DNA of 64,000 nt from the NCBI RefSeq assembly GCF_933775445.1, contig NC_065875.1:27155555-27219554 (forward strand), in the 5' to 3' direction. The notes beneath the pieces were generated by a model. That model saw nothing but the letters and a program-made list of their open reading frames with translations. It was not told the DNA's origin and did not search any database. Source of the DNA: Argentina anserina (lineage: Eukaryota; Streptophyta; Magnoliopsida; Rosales; Rosaceae). This document shows positions 48,656 through 60,905 of the stretch, piece by piece (positions within the stretch are counted from its first letter, which is position 1; each line of letters starts with the position of its first letter). Made by a program: the position numbers and the translations under genes.

Positions 48656-51248
48656 TTTGAGTTTAAATTTGTAACATGATTATTAAATAGGTTAAGTTTG
48701 AATTTATATTTATGACATGCAAAACACTTTAACTCGACACTCGACACTGACTCGTTGACAAGCCTAATTTGGAGTCGAAGTTCAGTTTAGCTTGGCAATG
48801 CGTGTGACTAGCTAGGGAGCCAGGATGATCGAAAAGACGTCGTACGTACTATTATTTATAAGTTTATAACAGAGCCTTGTACGTGTGGTTTCATTTATTT
48901 TCCTCATCTGTACCGTGTGTGTGTATTTTACCATAAGCCTGTGCTGGAGAGAGAGATATATACAGACGCAGTACGTTAAGTCTCTGTACTAATATGAGAC
49001 AAAGTTTGAAGCCTAAACTCCCCCGACCATGAAGGCCTTAGCGTATAGACAAGATCCCATTATTTTTTTCCTTTTGTAATTTACTACGACATTTGCAGTT
49101 AGCACAATATGATCCAGAAGTTCCGCAATATCTGGTATACATATATTAATGCAGATTTCCACTTGATAACGTAAGATAACTAGATATAAAACTTGTTGAC
49201 ATTTCCTTGAAACATTTTTCTCTCCCGATTTCGTTGATCGATTAGGTTGACTGCTTGAAACTTTCATGCATTAATGCATCTGTACGTGTTTTGCCGTGTT
49301 TGTACTTTGTACCGCAAACTAAGCCATTGTGAATGATCGAAGATTTCATCAGAACATCGATCTCATGCAATTGATCTGGGGCATGGGCTAGATTTCACGA
49401 CTGGGATTTTGTGATCACGAAATTTCCTCTTGGTGTATATGACAGATGCTTCAGCTGATTATGTGGTTTTATTATTAAAAGTAAAAGATCGACATGCATA
49501 ATGTAAGAATTATATTGAAAGGACTTAGTTTCTAATAGTTTGCCAAAAAAAAAATCTTAGTTTCTAATAGATCTCATCTGGCTGAACATATATAGCCGAA
49601 ACTTTATATCAGGATCTGTGATAGATCTATATATTGAAGTTAGATGTTTACAAGTACGTGGTTCCTAATGTCTATGGACCCACTTTTTGGACACAACAGG
49701 ATTCTACGTATGTACACCACAACACCATATGGCAAATGAGGATCGATTTTTTTATCAGTGATTAATGTACCATACATTTTCCTCTCCAGAACTGTTTCAT
49801 CCTTCAAGCTATCTAATATCGTACGTAAAAGACCCTTAATTTATCGATTACATGCATTTCCTCATATATATATATAAATGCATATCAGTATATTTGTGTA
49901 TATTCAACATGATCATTTTTAAAAAAAGGGTTACATTCTGTTCAAAACTGCAAGAGAAATTCAAAATTTGAAAGGAAAAGGAAAATGAAAAGTATCCCAC
50001 ACTTGCAGGTCACGGGGTGATGATTCCACTAAGGATAGAAGAGACAACAATTACGACAATAGTAGACAGCCCCATATCAATTTCCTAATAATTACAATAA
50101 GAAAATTTATGCATATGCTAGCTATCTATACTCGATCGATTCCATATATATCATTTTCTCCTGACTCTCTGCATATGCAGCTGCCTGAGATTAAGAGAAA
50201 TATATATAACTGGTATTGCCAGCTCCCTCAGTCCGGACCTGAACCCAACAACAAAACACATGCATATGCTTGAGAAAATCAATGAAATTAAAATTACTTT
50301 CTGGTTCGATTCCGTAACAATATATAGGTAATCGATCAGGAGCAGTCCAGTTGAATAAAATAACGTCAACGTACGTAGACCATGTTAAAGGGAATTAGCT
50401 AGAATGTTGAAACGAATATCTGTGTAGAAAGCGCCAATTAAACTAATTAATTGTCAAACCAAGCAAATTATATTAGCAGCAGCCAGTAGGGTTAGGTATT
50501 AGGTAGCCTAACAATTCGATCTTCTCCTTCATATCTTATGAAGTTATAATAAGGGTATGAAATATCATAGTTTATGTGGGGTGGGGTGGACATAATTCGT
50601 CGCGTGGAGAGTCTCTTTCTCTCTCCCTGTCTGAAAAAGAATCATTCATATTTCTTTGATCGATCGATCTTGATGCATGCGATTCTAAATTATTAGTTGG
50701 GATTTCATAAACCTAGACAATAAGAAATTAAATATTCGCTTGTCTATTCCGTTCGAACGTATTCATTCGTGAAGGTTCTCGAGTGACATTCTGATTCTAT
50801 TTAATCACAACATGGCTAATTAACCTCATACCAGTCATACGTTTAGCAAATCATAATTTACAAGCACATGCGATCGAGTACCATACGATATCTGAAAGTC
50901 CATGATAGACAGATAGTTGATTAATTAATTAGATATATTCACATAAGTAGTTCGAAGTAATTTAGATATATTTTTGCATTTCATTATTTGAAATAATTTA
51001 TCAACACCAAGAATAAAACTTGGACGGGATGTTTATCAGACCAAAGGATATAAAACTGAGTACGTACAGGAATTAAGTGGATCAAGTGTAAACCTTAAGG
51101 CTTGCACATGTAGAAAGAAATAAACGAAACCCTAAGACTTGGGTGTCAAGACACTAGTTTAACCAGCGAGTACTTTACTCGACCCTACATATCAATTGAA
51201 CAGGCATGCATCGGTCTCATCTGTATATATAAACATAATTAATTAGTC
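48656..51248. other. 3' flank of the IDD4-like gene
   Basis: This is AT-rich DNA without a supported gene. The first 130 bp (48656-48790) contain CGACACTCGACACTGACTCG, typical of decayed transposon ends. The last several hundred bases are the 3' untranslated region and downstream flank of the IDD4-like gene. Confidence 0.5.
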
Positions 51249-54049
51249 TCATAGCAGAGCATTAGTGCCTCCATAAGCTTGACTTGGCTGCTGCGATGAC
51301 TTCAACTCCGGGTCTAAAGAGCTCATATTCATGCCACGGCGGTCATATCCACCACTAACACCCATGTTTCTAACAATTCCTCCGACGCCAAGGAAATCCA
51401 AGGTTAATTTCGCCTCATCCACGTTGCTGAAGTTTGCGCTGTTTTGCTGCTGCTGATCCATTAGGGAAACCCTAGTAGTATTGCCATTCGTAAACGCATG
51501 AGCACCAAAGTTGTTATGATGATCCACACCTGATCCGAATATGGAAGCCCCGGAGCTGTTTCCGTTGGCAAGAGAGTTCATGATTAATCCCTGAAGATGA
51601 TGGTTTTCATCCTCCACCTGCTGCTGCTGTGATCTCATGTGTTGATCATGTTCACCACCGCTACTGCTCTCGCGGCTAAAGCTGACACCACCGACATTAG
51701 AATTAGAAGAGACCAGTTGACGACCAGAAATGGATTTCGCTCCTGCTCTTGTACTTGAGGAAGTACTTCCGGCTAATCCTCTAAGCAAAGATGAGTTTTC
51801 GGTGCTCGTAGTTGAGCCCATTTGAGCGGCTTTCTGAAGCAAAGCGGTGGCAGACATATGTGCACCATTCAAGTTTTCATGTTGTAAGGAATTCCCAAAG
51901 AGGCTAGATGGTAGCCCCGGGCCAATATGATCAGTCATACCATTCGGAAAGAGCGTCGTCCCTTGGCTGCTACCATTTCCATCACTAAACTGATGATGAT
52001 CAGAATTATTATTCGAAAAGAAGCCGAGGTTAAAGAGACTACCAGCAGCAGTAGTAGTTGATGACGGCGAGTTGTTACTAGGAGTGTTGCTTTGGAGATC
52101 AGGAAGTTGCATTAGCCCATGTAACGACTTGTTAGAAGCAAATGGTCCATTCAGAGATTGTTGCTGATCCTGAAACCCTTGATTGAAAAAACTAGCCGAG
52201 GAATTAGGCAGAGGCTGCGCTTGACCGAATGAGGACGGATTCATGAGGTGCTCGAATTTCGCAGCGCCACCAGCAGTCCCTAGCCTTAGCATATTATTAG
52301 GTGGGAGGGAGGAACCACCCATTTGGGATAGGCCTAAGCTCATCATTTGGTTGTTTCCTGGATAAAGATGAGAACTAGTAGCCATGGCACTTAAGCTTGA
52401 AGGATGCCTTGCACTCTCTTGCGCTAGAGCGTCGCAGAAGGCCCTATGCGTGATGAAACTGTCCCGCCTATATATCATGTAATTTATCATCACAGACGAA
52501 CAATGTAATTGAACAATGTAAGATACTGATCTGTCAGATCGGAAACATATTCCCCGAATTTCCTACATTACATACAAAGCCTACGAATAGTCTATATTTT
52601 TAATTGCACAGAGAATATTTCAGCAATCATGATTCTAATTTTCTAATCATATGAGAATACCTCACCATTCTAATCATTAGCCTTTTAGCTAAAATGAAAT
52701 TATAGAATAACTATGAATTGATGCTACTATAGGTAGCTAGCTGATCGAAATACGGAGCTGGACCAGTTAAGAATCTGTCAATCAATTACCAGTAATAGCT
52801 CGTAGAGCGAGAGAGAAAGAAGAGAGAGCATCTAAGCTTTGGTCCCATGGACTACATGCATGTTCAATCTTATGGAAATGAGTACCTGGAAAGGACTCTG
52901 CTTACATGAAGCCAATCCAGAAGAGAACAAAAACCCAGTAACAACACACATAGAAATATATCCAATAATCCAACTCATATGAGACCAAAGCAGTGCTAGC
53001 TAATCAATATATATGCTCCCCGTTTCGCTTTCATTTGTGTACAAATACACGTGAGTAGCCAAAAAGATTAAAGAGATGGTGTTTTCGAGGTAAAAGATCA
53101 GCTTGATTTCCCCTTCTCCCCGTAAAAATTTGATTTCCCTTTTAAAACCATCTTCCAGCCGTTTCAGTTTAACAGAGACTATTTATTACTCACGTGTAAA
53201 CAGAAAAAATTTGTTTTCCAGAATCAGAAATCATTCATAAATTAATAAGTTTATGTGAAATTAATAAGATCGGTAGTAACTAAATAAGTACGTACCTGGA
53301 GAAGAGAGTACCACAGTCGCAGCGGTACTCCCGAGTGCCGCAAGTCTTAGAATGAGCCTTCCAATCTGACTGAACAGCATACCTCTTGGAGCACTTCTCG
53401 CACTTCCACTTTTTCTCGCCGTGCTTTCGAGAGAAGTGCTTTTTGATTCCGGTTAGGTCTCCGAGGGCTCGAGAGGGGTCGTGGTGGACACAGGTGGGTT
53501 CCGGGCACAGATAGACCTTACGCTTGGGCTCTTTGTTACTCTTCTGCTTTAACTTCCAAGGCAGGTTGTGTCCTCTTCTGTGGAGCTGTAGATTCTGCTC
53601 CCTTTGGAAACCTTTGTTGCATACCTCACATATGAACCTGTTTGTTGCCATTAAGGTCTTGGGAGATAGGGCTATGACCTCCGCATCTGGATCTGCTATC
53701 AAACATGAAAAACCTAGCTATTACTCACTATTTATATCACTCAAATTAGGTAAACGAGTAGATTCAAAGAAATCGAGACCCATCTAGGGTTTCCCTTTTT
53801 TTTTTATATCTGAATGAATGAATGGGAATTGATGATGTGTGTGAATCGAATAGAGAGATAGAGATACTTGCTTGGATTTCCAGGCTGATTTCTTCTTTTC
53901 TTTGGAGGAGGTGCAGTGGGTGTAGTGGTAGAAACTGGAGCAGTTGAGGAAGCTGGCGGTGGTTGTTGTAGCGAAGGCATCAGCTGGTTCTGATTTTCTT
54001 CTCTGCTATTACTCCCAAAGAAGGCCAACGATGAAGAGGCAGCCGCCAT
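51249..54049 (-). CDS. IDD4: INDETERMINATE DOMAIN zinc-finger factor, IDD4-like
   Basis: This is a predicted 597-aa nuclear transcription factor. Exons on the complement are 54049-53872, 53692-53296 and 52467-51249. The second exon is exactly 397 nt, as in the neighbouring IDD gene. A Pro/Thr-rich N-terminus ends in KKRRNQPGNP. The four-finger INDETERMINATE domain (about residues 79-206) is almost identical to that of the IDD5-like protein; the differences seen are E/D after the intron, TT/SN, and FY/FS. The Ser/Asn/Gln-rich C-terminal part keeps MSATALLQKAAQMGS and ends with LTLDFLGVGGIVRNMG and AYGGTNALL. The LTLDFLGV form is that of Arabidopsis IDD4 (IMPERIAL EAGLE). Intron 1 starts with GC (A|GCAAGT), as in the paralog. 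A TATA-like run on the complement near 54360 and a CT-rich leader precede the start codon. Confidence 0.92.
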
Positions 54050-57000
54050 CTATATATACTCGAGAGACAATCTAATTCCTCAACTATACTGTTCAACTCA
54101 CACTCCTTGAGACCTAGCTAGCTAATTTAGTAGAAAAAATTGCGAAAAAGAAACGCGACGTAGTCTGAACTAGGCAGATTGAGAAAAACAAATATGCTTC
54201 GAATAATCGAGAGGAAATAATTAAGTATCTTCGGAGACCGCTACAATCCGGAAATGAAGAAGAACAAGAGATGAAGAGAAAGAGGAGAGAGAAAGAGAAT
54301 AGCTAGAGTCAATATGTAGAAAGGAAGAGGTCTTGCTCAAATATCTTGTTTTTAAATGAATATATATATAATGGGGTTATGGGGTACATAACTACATATA
54401 CTGAAGACATAGTGGTTTTGATTCTCAATTTCTCACTGTAAAATTTTTCTAGCAGCCGGTCGTGTCGTTATGCGGCGCGTGTTTGGGGCCACAAACAGTA
54501 GAAATGAGTAGGGTGGTGAACAGTTGCAGTAGAAGTAAGCAGTAGAATCCAGCATTGTAGGCCTTGCCCTCTTTCCCCATGTATCTCCTTCTCCTATTTC
54601 GTATCTTGTACTGGCGCGTCAAGACAACCCTAGCTCACTTTCCTCACCCTGCGTCTCTGCCTATCATATATCATATCATCCTCACCCTTCTTCCAACTCA
54701 TCATCATCAAGATCAACCAACATGCATCTTTAAAAAAAAACATAGGGTGCGGCGGTGCGCTTCTAGAGTTCAAGTACTACAAATTCATGGCACTGCTTCC
54801 ATACGGGTGTTCTTCCTATATGGAAGCCACGTTTTCCAAATTGGCGCGGAAGATCTTTTAGATGTATCGAATTTTTTTTTTGAAGATGAATGCTTTCCCA
54901 TTTAGAAATTATATTACGAGATATATACCAAAAAAAACTTCATGCATATCACAGAATATTCTGCGCGAGGTGCTTGATCGAGACACTCCTTAATTACCCA
55001 ACATGCATTTTAAAATTAAACGAAGTTGATACATTGATCGAATGACAGATCGATGTGAGACTCAGAATCAGATCGATCATCAATTCATCAACCCTGAATT
55101 AGGAAGTAATTGTCATGGCAAATTATTTGTGCACTCGTTTTCAGTAAAATAATTGTATATATGTACTCCGTTTCTGTTTGAGAGGATCAATTATTTCTTA
55201 TTTAATCTCAGTAAGTTGCCGGATATCAATATTAATTGATATTTAGACTGCATCTACCTGCTAATTGAACATAATGATAATGAATATAATAATTCGATCA
55301 CTGCCAATATATGCAAATGACCGGTACGTCGTTAATTTTATTAGTTTCCTGAAAACTCAGTGGTTAATTACTGAAGTTTGAACAACCAATTCAGCTAAAA
55401 ATATTAATAGTTGGAATACAACATGAGTCCTACCTACTACATACCGGAGAACAATAGATTTACGTACGTACGGCAGATCTAGGGAAGTTTCTTTGGTGAC
55501 ACGTACAGTTAATTATCGGTCTTCATGAAGTTTCATGTGTCTATATCATCTATGAGTACAAATTTATAGCTTGAATACTACATGAAAGAACCTTTCCCGT
55601 AACAGATCGAGGAAGGTAATTATCGATCTAGACGTGCTGTTCCGATTATGAGTAAGACGTAAAGCTTCATCCAGTGTCTTAAACTTGAATATATGTACTT
55701 AAACACGAAAGCAGCCACTGCTCATAAATAAAGAGAGAAGTTTTCTTACCTTAACTTTTTGTTTATCTGTCGGTTCTGTGGACTCATATATACTATATAT
55801 TAATCTTAATTTATGATGTTCAAAGATGGCTAAATTTGGATACACAGAGTTTATGGCTAGACCTCCCGTACCCAATTTCTTAGAAAACAAGGAAATATCA
55901 TCAGTTATTGTCAAAATCTAAAGCTGGATATTGTGTCGTTTTGATTTTAGCAGTAGTGTACGTGACTATAGGATACTTTATATTTTCACCGGCAAAGGCC
56001 AGAAAATGTTCTTTTTCTCCCAGTTAAGTAGTGCCTCTGCACGTTTAGTAGCATGCACGTGAATTAATGAACTAAACATGTTATTTTATGACGGATACTG
56101 ATGCATTTTAGTTCATTCGGAAGAGATAATTTGGGGAATTTTAATTTCTGCTTCCGATAGATGAATATTTCGTTTTTCTTTTTCACTGTCGTTTACATAA
56201 AAAAAATGTTAAGTATGACTACAGTTCTCATGTTGTTTACTCAATAATCGTCCATTTTTCGCATAACTCCACAACTGCGTGGTCTCTCTGGACAGTATGT
56301 GCGGGAACCAGGCTCTGTGTGAAAGAGATATCCGGTGATGTACAAGATTATAATAGAAGACATTTATATAAATCAAAAGGGTTAAAGCTGCAGAATAAGA
56401 ACTTTTCTTGTAATATGGATGCTTTCCATTTTGATTTGAGAGTAGAATTGTTGTTACCTGCATGCAAAGGAAGCTTCATTCAGATTTAGCTTGTTGCTGT
56501 CTTACCCATCAGCGAAGGTAAGGATACGTACGTCTTTACTAGCTTCTCTTTAGTGTTTTATGTATTTCACGGGATCGATATGGACAATACTACACATTGT
56601 TGGCTTGTGAGTTTTGAAATTCTAGCTTCTTTGGTATTCCTCTGTCAACTTCTTCAGGATCGATAATCATATATGTTTATAATTCTTTAAACGTAATCCG
56701 ATAATAATGTCCTTTATTGCCTTTATGTAATAATGTACAATTTCAACAATACACACATGTATGGGGCCTTAGGAACACATTCATTTATACACGAATAATT
56801 TGAACATTATTGTCTACATTAATATAGATATATGATTGATAATAAAATACAAGAAACTTGATGACCAGTGGTCGTCAAGGAGGGCGCTGGGTGACCCTAA
56901 ATGTCATTTTAGAATAGAAGGTAGGATATCCCATATAAATATAGCTAGTATATATATGTCTCAATGGGACCAAACACCTTTCTTAATTTCTCTTTTAGAC

Positions 57001-58409
57001 ATGGACGAACATGATTTGCTTGAGTCAAAATCTTCGCTATTCTTGGCACAGTTAGTAGGAGAGAGCTGGTATAGACTCTTAGGTCATTTCTAGTCAATTT
57101 GATTCTTTGTCTAACCACAAAAAATATAAGTCCAGCTATGTAGCACCATACATGAATGAATAATACACTAACATATAGTAGAAAATTATTTGTCAGCACA
57201 TAATTACACATGGATATGATACTGTTATTGATCTTTGGTACGGGCAATTATGGATACAGATCCATTTATGTGAGATCGTCGACATGCATTTGGTTTGGAA
57301 TGTGAATACAGTTTTTAACTTAGAATTATTTCTCTGTAAGCAGAGTTGTGCACAGAAGTACGTACTGATTTTAAGGTTTCAAAGGTTTTTGCCTTGTGTG
57401 AATCCAGTAATCCAATTTCTAGGGTTTTTGTTGCAGGTGTATTTGGCAGTTTGATAATTGATATTAATTAAAGTCATCGATCAGTACACCCAAAAGATCA
57501 GATGCCCGGACACCAGTTATTTGTTTATTGCTCCTTTTTAAAAACAAAAAACAACAATATCGTCACAATATATTGATAAGTAAGAAAGTCTACATAAATA
57601 TGGAACACTATTATAACCATATCAAACAAATTAAGTTAAAGCTTAGTTAATTAAACCCTAACAATCTCAATGCTGACAAACCAAACAGACAAACAGTTTG
57701 CCCTAATGGCCTAATATATAATTTCGCAATAACTAAACCAGATAATTATTTGGGGTAGTTTCAGTGTAGTAATTAAGAAAACCAGTTCAGTAGATTTTGA
57801 GTGCGTAGGAGGAAAGCTTGTTTTTTTTTAAACCGAGATATCGTTTTCCGGGTGAATTGAATATGAAATAGTATTAGGGAGAGGGAGTAAAATAATTTTA
57901 TAAACATATGTTTGGCTTTCTCTTTCAACCGTTCCTGAGAGGCACATCTGTACGCTAGCATCTTTGGCAAGTTTCAGGATCACGTCTTCTGCAATTTGTT
58001 AGAATATTTAGCTTCATTTTGGATATTATACTGATGAGTTCACATGATACAAAATTTGTTAAAAATTTCAAGGACCACAGTCCACACCAAATTTTGAATA
58101 ATATATCAGCCAATAACAGTGATAACAACCCACATTCCAAATTAATAAGATATATACAGACATGTTTAGTTGCAAATAAATAAAAACTAAACAAGATTTT
58201 CTTTGATTGTCATGACTCAGTATGAATATTCTTTTTCCAGTTAAATTAATATTCAATTTTCCCTGTCAATTATTTGAGGTGTTTTAATTATAAATCTCTA
58301 CGTGAATGTTTCTCTAATTCATTTGAATCCACTCGAAACAAATCAACTAGATGTTTTTCTTTATGAAAGAAAATTCATTAGAGAGAGAAGCCTATAGGGC
58401 AACTTGAGT
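54050..58409. other. Intergenic region upstream of the IDD4-like gene
   Basis: The first 300 bp are the IDD4-like leader and core promoter on the - strand. The remainder is AT-rich and holds no supported gene. Short ORFs near 54564, 56836 and 57955 have no recognisable similarity. No RNA gene was seen. Confidence 0.55.
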
Positions 58410-58850
58410 TTACAAGTCGAAGAGAAGAGTTCTTGACACCTCTCTTGGTACTCCCTCCACCCAATAATTTGGGGAGGAATGTCGAAGATTGGAAATTGCA
58501 TCAACTACATAATTTGCCTCTCTATAAATATGTTTAAAGCTAATATGCATAAATTTTTGACGCTAAGAACGAATTTCCTTCACCGTTTTGAGAATCCTCC
58601 AAGGATTTTGAGTATATCCATTGACATCATCCAACACAAGCTTTGAGTCACCCTCGACCTCCAACTCGTTGAAACCGTTTTGCAATGCCGCATCCAAACT
58701 ATTTCTTAAAGCCAAATCTTCAGCAATAGGAACAGATGCGCATCTGAGATTTAAGGTAGCAGCACATAAATGTTGGCCATTAGAACCTCTGATAATGAAA
58801 TCTCATGTCGCAGAGTTATTTTGCACCGAGCCATCAAAATTCAACTAGAT
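58410..58850 (-). pseudogene. LINE-type RNase H domain fragment with stops
   Basis: One continuous frame reads as a plant RNase H-like (RVT_3) domain, the kind found at the end of LINE ORF2 and in related orphan proteins. It has NFDGS, IAEDLALRNSLDAAL, ELEVEGDSKLVLDDV, NPWRI and HIYREANYVVDAISNL. The four acidic catalytic positions (D in FDGS, E in AED, D in GDSK, D in VVDAI) are present. In-frame stops at 58847-58845, 58805-58803 and 58565-58563 break it, so it cannot be translated. The upstream reverse transcriptase part is not found, as expected for a 5'-truncated copy. Confidence 0.82.
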
Positions 58851-60905
58851 GTTAATGGATTCATAATGCATGAAAATAATAGCAAGAAAATTATAAACGA
58901 GTTATTTAACAGAAATGGGTAAATTAAAATGTGCAACTGTTGTGGGGTCGCGTTTATCTTAAGAGAAGGAATTGTTGCGCTTTGTAAGGATTCCCTGTGG
59001 CCTACGGTGGAGACCGTGGAGATGTCGAAGTCATCATTGACATAAAATTTACAAGGAAGCCGAAAATGAAAGTTATCAGATCGTGACGAAACCATAGCTA
59101 GCTTTCTTCTTCAACAGGATAGAATATATTATTACGGTGGTGATATGATGATTGTACCAGTACTACTTTAGCTGCTTAGGCTAACCAGTTCTAACTTGCA
59201 ATCATTTCTGATCTTTCTGTGTAAATGGGAAAATAGGAAGGAGAGGGCTGTGTGGGTCGCAACCCGTACTGTCAGGAATCATTGCCGGCACCACAGTAAC
59301 AATATCAATATGGACACCGCATACGACATACCCTGCATGCCCTAACCTCAACCTCCCCATCCCACTCCTCCCTCATTTTGATATTCCTCTTCTTCGATCA
59401 ATTATTAAGCATACGATCTCAAAACTGGATTAGTTATAGATTTGTAAACTCGGGTCCTAGGGTGAAACCAAATGGTTGTCCTGATGAGGGTTGATACTTA
59501 ATCGCAGTAAATGTCAAAGTCCAATATATGCAGAATCGATCATCCTCGATCTAGATCACATGTACAACTATACAAGGTGAATTTATCTAGGTAGAGATGG
59601 AGGAGAGATGAAAAGATGGAGGGAAATGCTGTAGATAGATTGATATAATCAGTGCATGGCATGGAATGGGGAAACTGAGAAAAATAGCGAGGAAATGGGA
59701 CGATCGAGATAGGCAACAAAGGAAACATGTGATTTGCCTGGTTGATGCATGTGAGTGATGGAGACATGGGAAGGACACGTGGTGATGGGTCATTGGTGGG
59801 GTCTTATTTCCTTGTGGCTTTCTTTTGGATGGAGCATAAAGTAGAAGACATGGTGCTGTGACTGCTGCTACTACACCAAATGAGGGGACCCTGAAAAGGA
59901 CCCCCATTGTTAGGAAGAAGAGAGAGAGAGAGAGAAGGATGAAGATGGATTAGGGTTTTGTTTGCTAGATTAGTAGGGGCAATTAGCCACTAGGGTTTCC
60001 AAGTCGAGGAATGTACGTATTGCTGGGGTAAGTTTCCTCAAGGGAGAAAAGAAAAACTCACGGGCTACAAAACAGACCAGCTTACCCCACTGGCCTTTAG
60101 CAACCTTCATTGGATGGGAATGGAACGAAGGGAAAGATTCACCTGCAACTCTCATGGCTTGATGCAACGGGAGAGAGTGGGGGTGATGCTACAAGTATAT
60201 TGTAGAGGGGGGAATTTTCCTTCAAAAGTGACATGTCAACCAACAACTTTTGCTGCCTAGCTATTTCCTCTTGCTTTCCTTTCGTTGTCCACTCTCACCC
60301 GTAACAAGCACACTTTCGTGCGTTCAATCCGACATCTCCTCTACGACTCTTGTTCTCGTTTTTCTATATTAGTGACAACAGTACACCCTTTTCTAAGTGG
60401 GAGTTTCTCATTTCCTTGACTAGTCGCTGTGTAGTGACTTTTGCGTCATAGAATTACTTAGCTTCGATACGATATGATTAGGTACGATACGACTAGGCTC
60501 GGCAAAACCCTTGGATGGAGAAATTTGACCAACTGTGGCACCCGCCCATTAGTGTTTGGGATATAGATCCAAAGTTTGGGCCTTTGGGCTAATACATCTG
60601 GGCTTCGGAGGTAACACATTTTAGGAGCTAGGCTGCTAAGTTGTGTCAAATGGTACTTTTAAAGTGCTAGCACTGCTTACATCAAAAAAAAAAAAGTGCT
60701 AGCACCGCTAGGAGAACAATCGGGCCATTTACACCCCTGCAGTATACCCCACCTATAGCTACTTACTGTTCTGTTCAAATAATTCTAATGATACAACAAG
60801 GGACCTTGCAGGTCACAGGAGCAATGCAGCTCACATAGGAAAAGAGAGAGAAATGATTATCCCTTGCAGTCTCTTTCAGAGATTGGACGTTCCAAGTCCT
60901 AAGCC
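58851..60905. other. Intergenic region downstream of CHR19
   Basis: No coding region is supported here. Several 60-106-codon ORFs on the - strand near 59540-59907 lack recognised domains. GA runs lie near 59922. The CHR19 3' untranslated region is expected just below 60906. Confidence 0.5.
60661..60705. repeat. Tiny A-tailed insertion between direct repeats
   Basis: The 13-bp word AAAGTGCTAGCAC occurs at 60661-60673 and again at 60693-60705. Between them lie 10 bases (TGCTTACATC) and an A run. That is the appearance of a severely 5'-truncated retroposon with its target duplication, though replication slippage at this partly palindromic word is an alternative. Confidence 0.5.

Noticed and set aside
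50303..50313. GGTTCGATTCC, resembling a tRNA T-loop
   Set aside because: No matching acceptor, D or anticodon arms are found around it.
58841..59095. 84-codon ORF on the - strand just upstream of the RNase H fragment
   Set aside because: It is not in the RNase H frame and has no reverse transcriptase or other motif.
59540..59907. Overlapping 75- and 106-codon ORFs on the - strand
   Set aside because: Composition is low in complexity, the two frames overlap, and no domain or conserved motif is seen.
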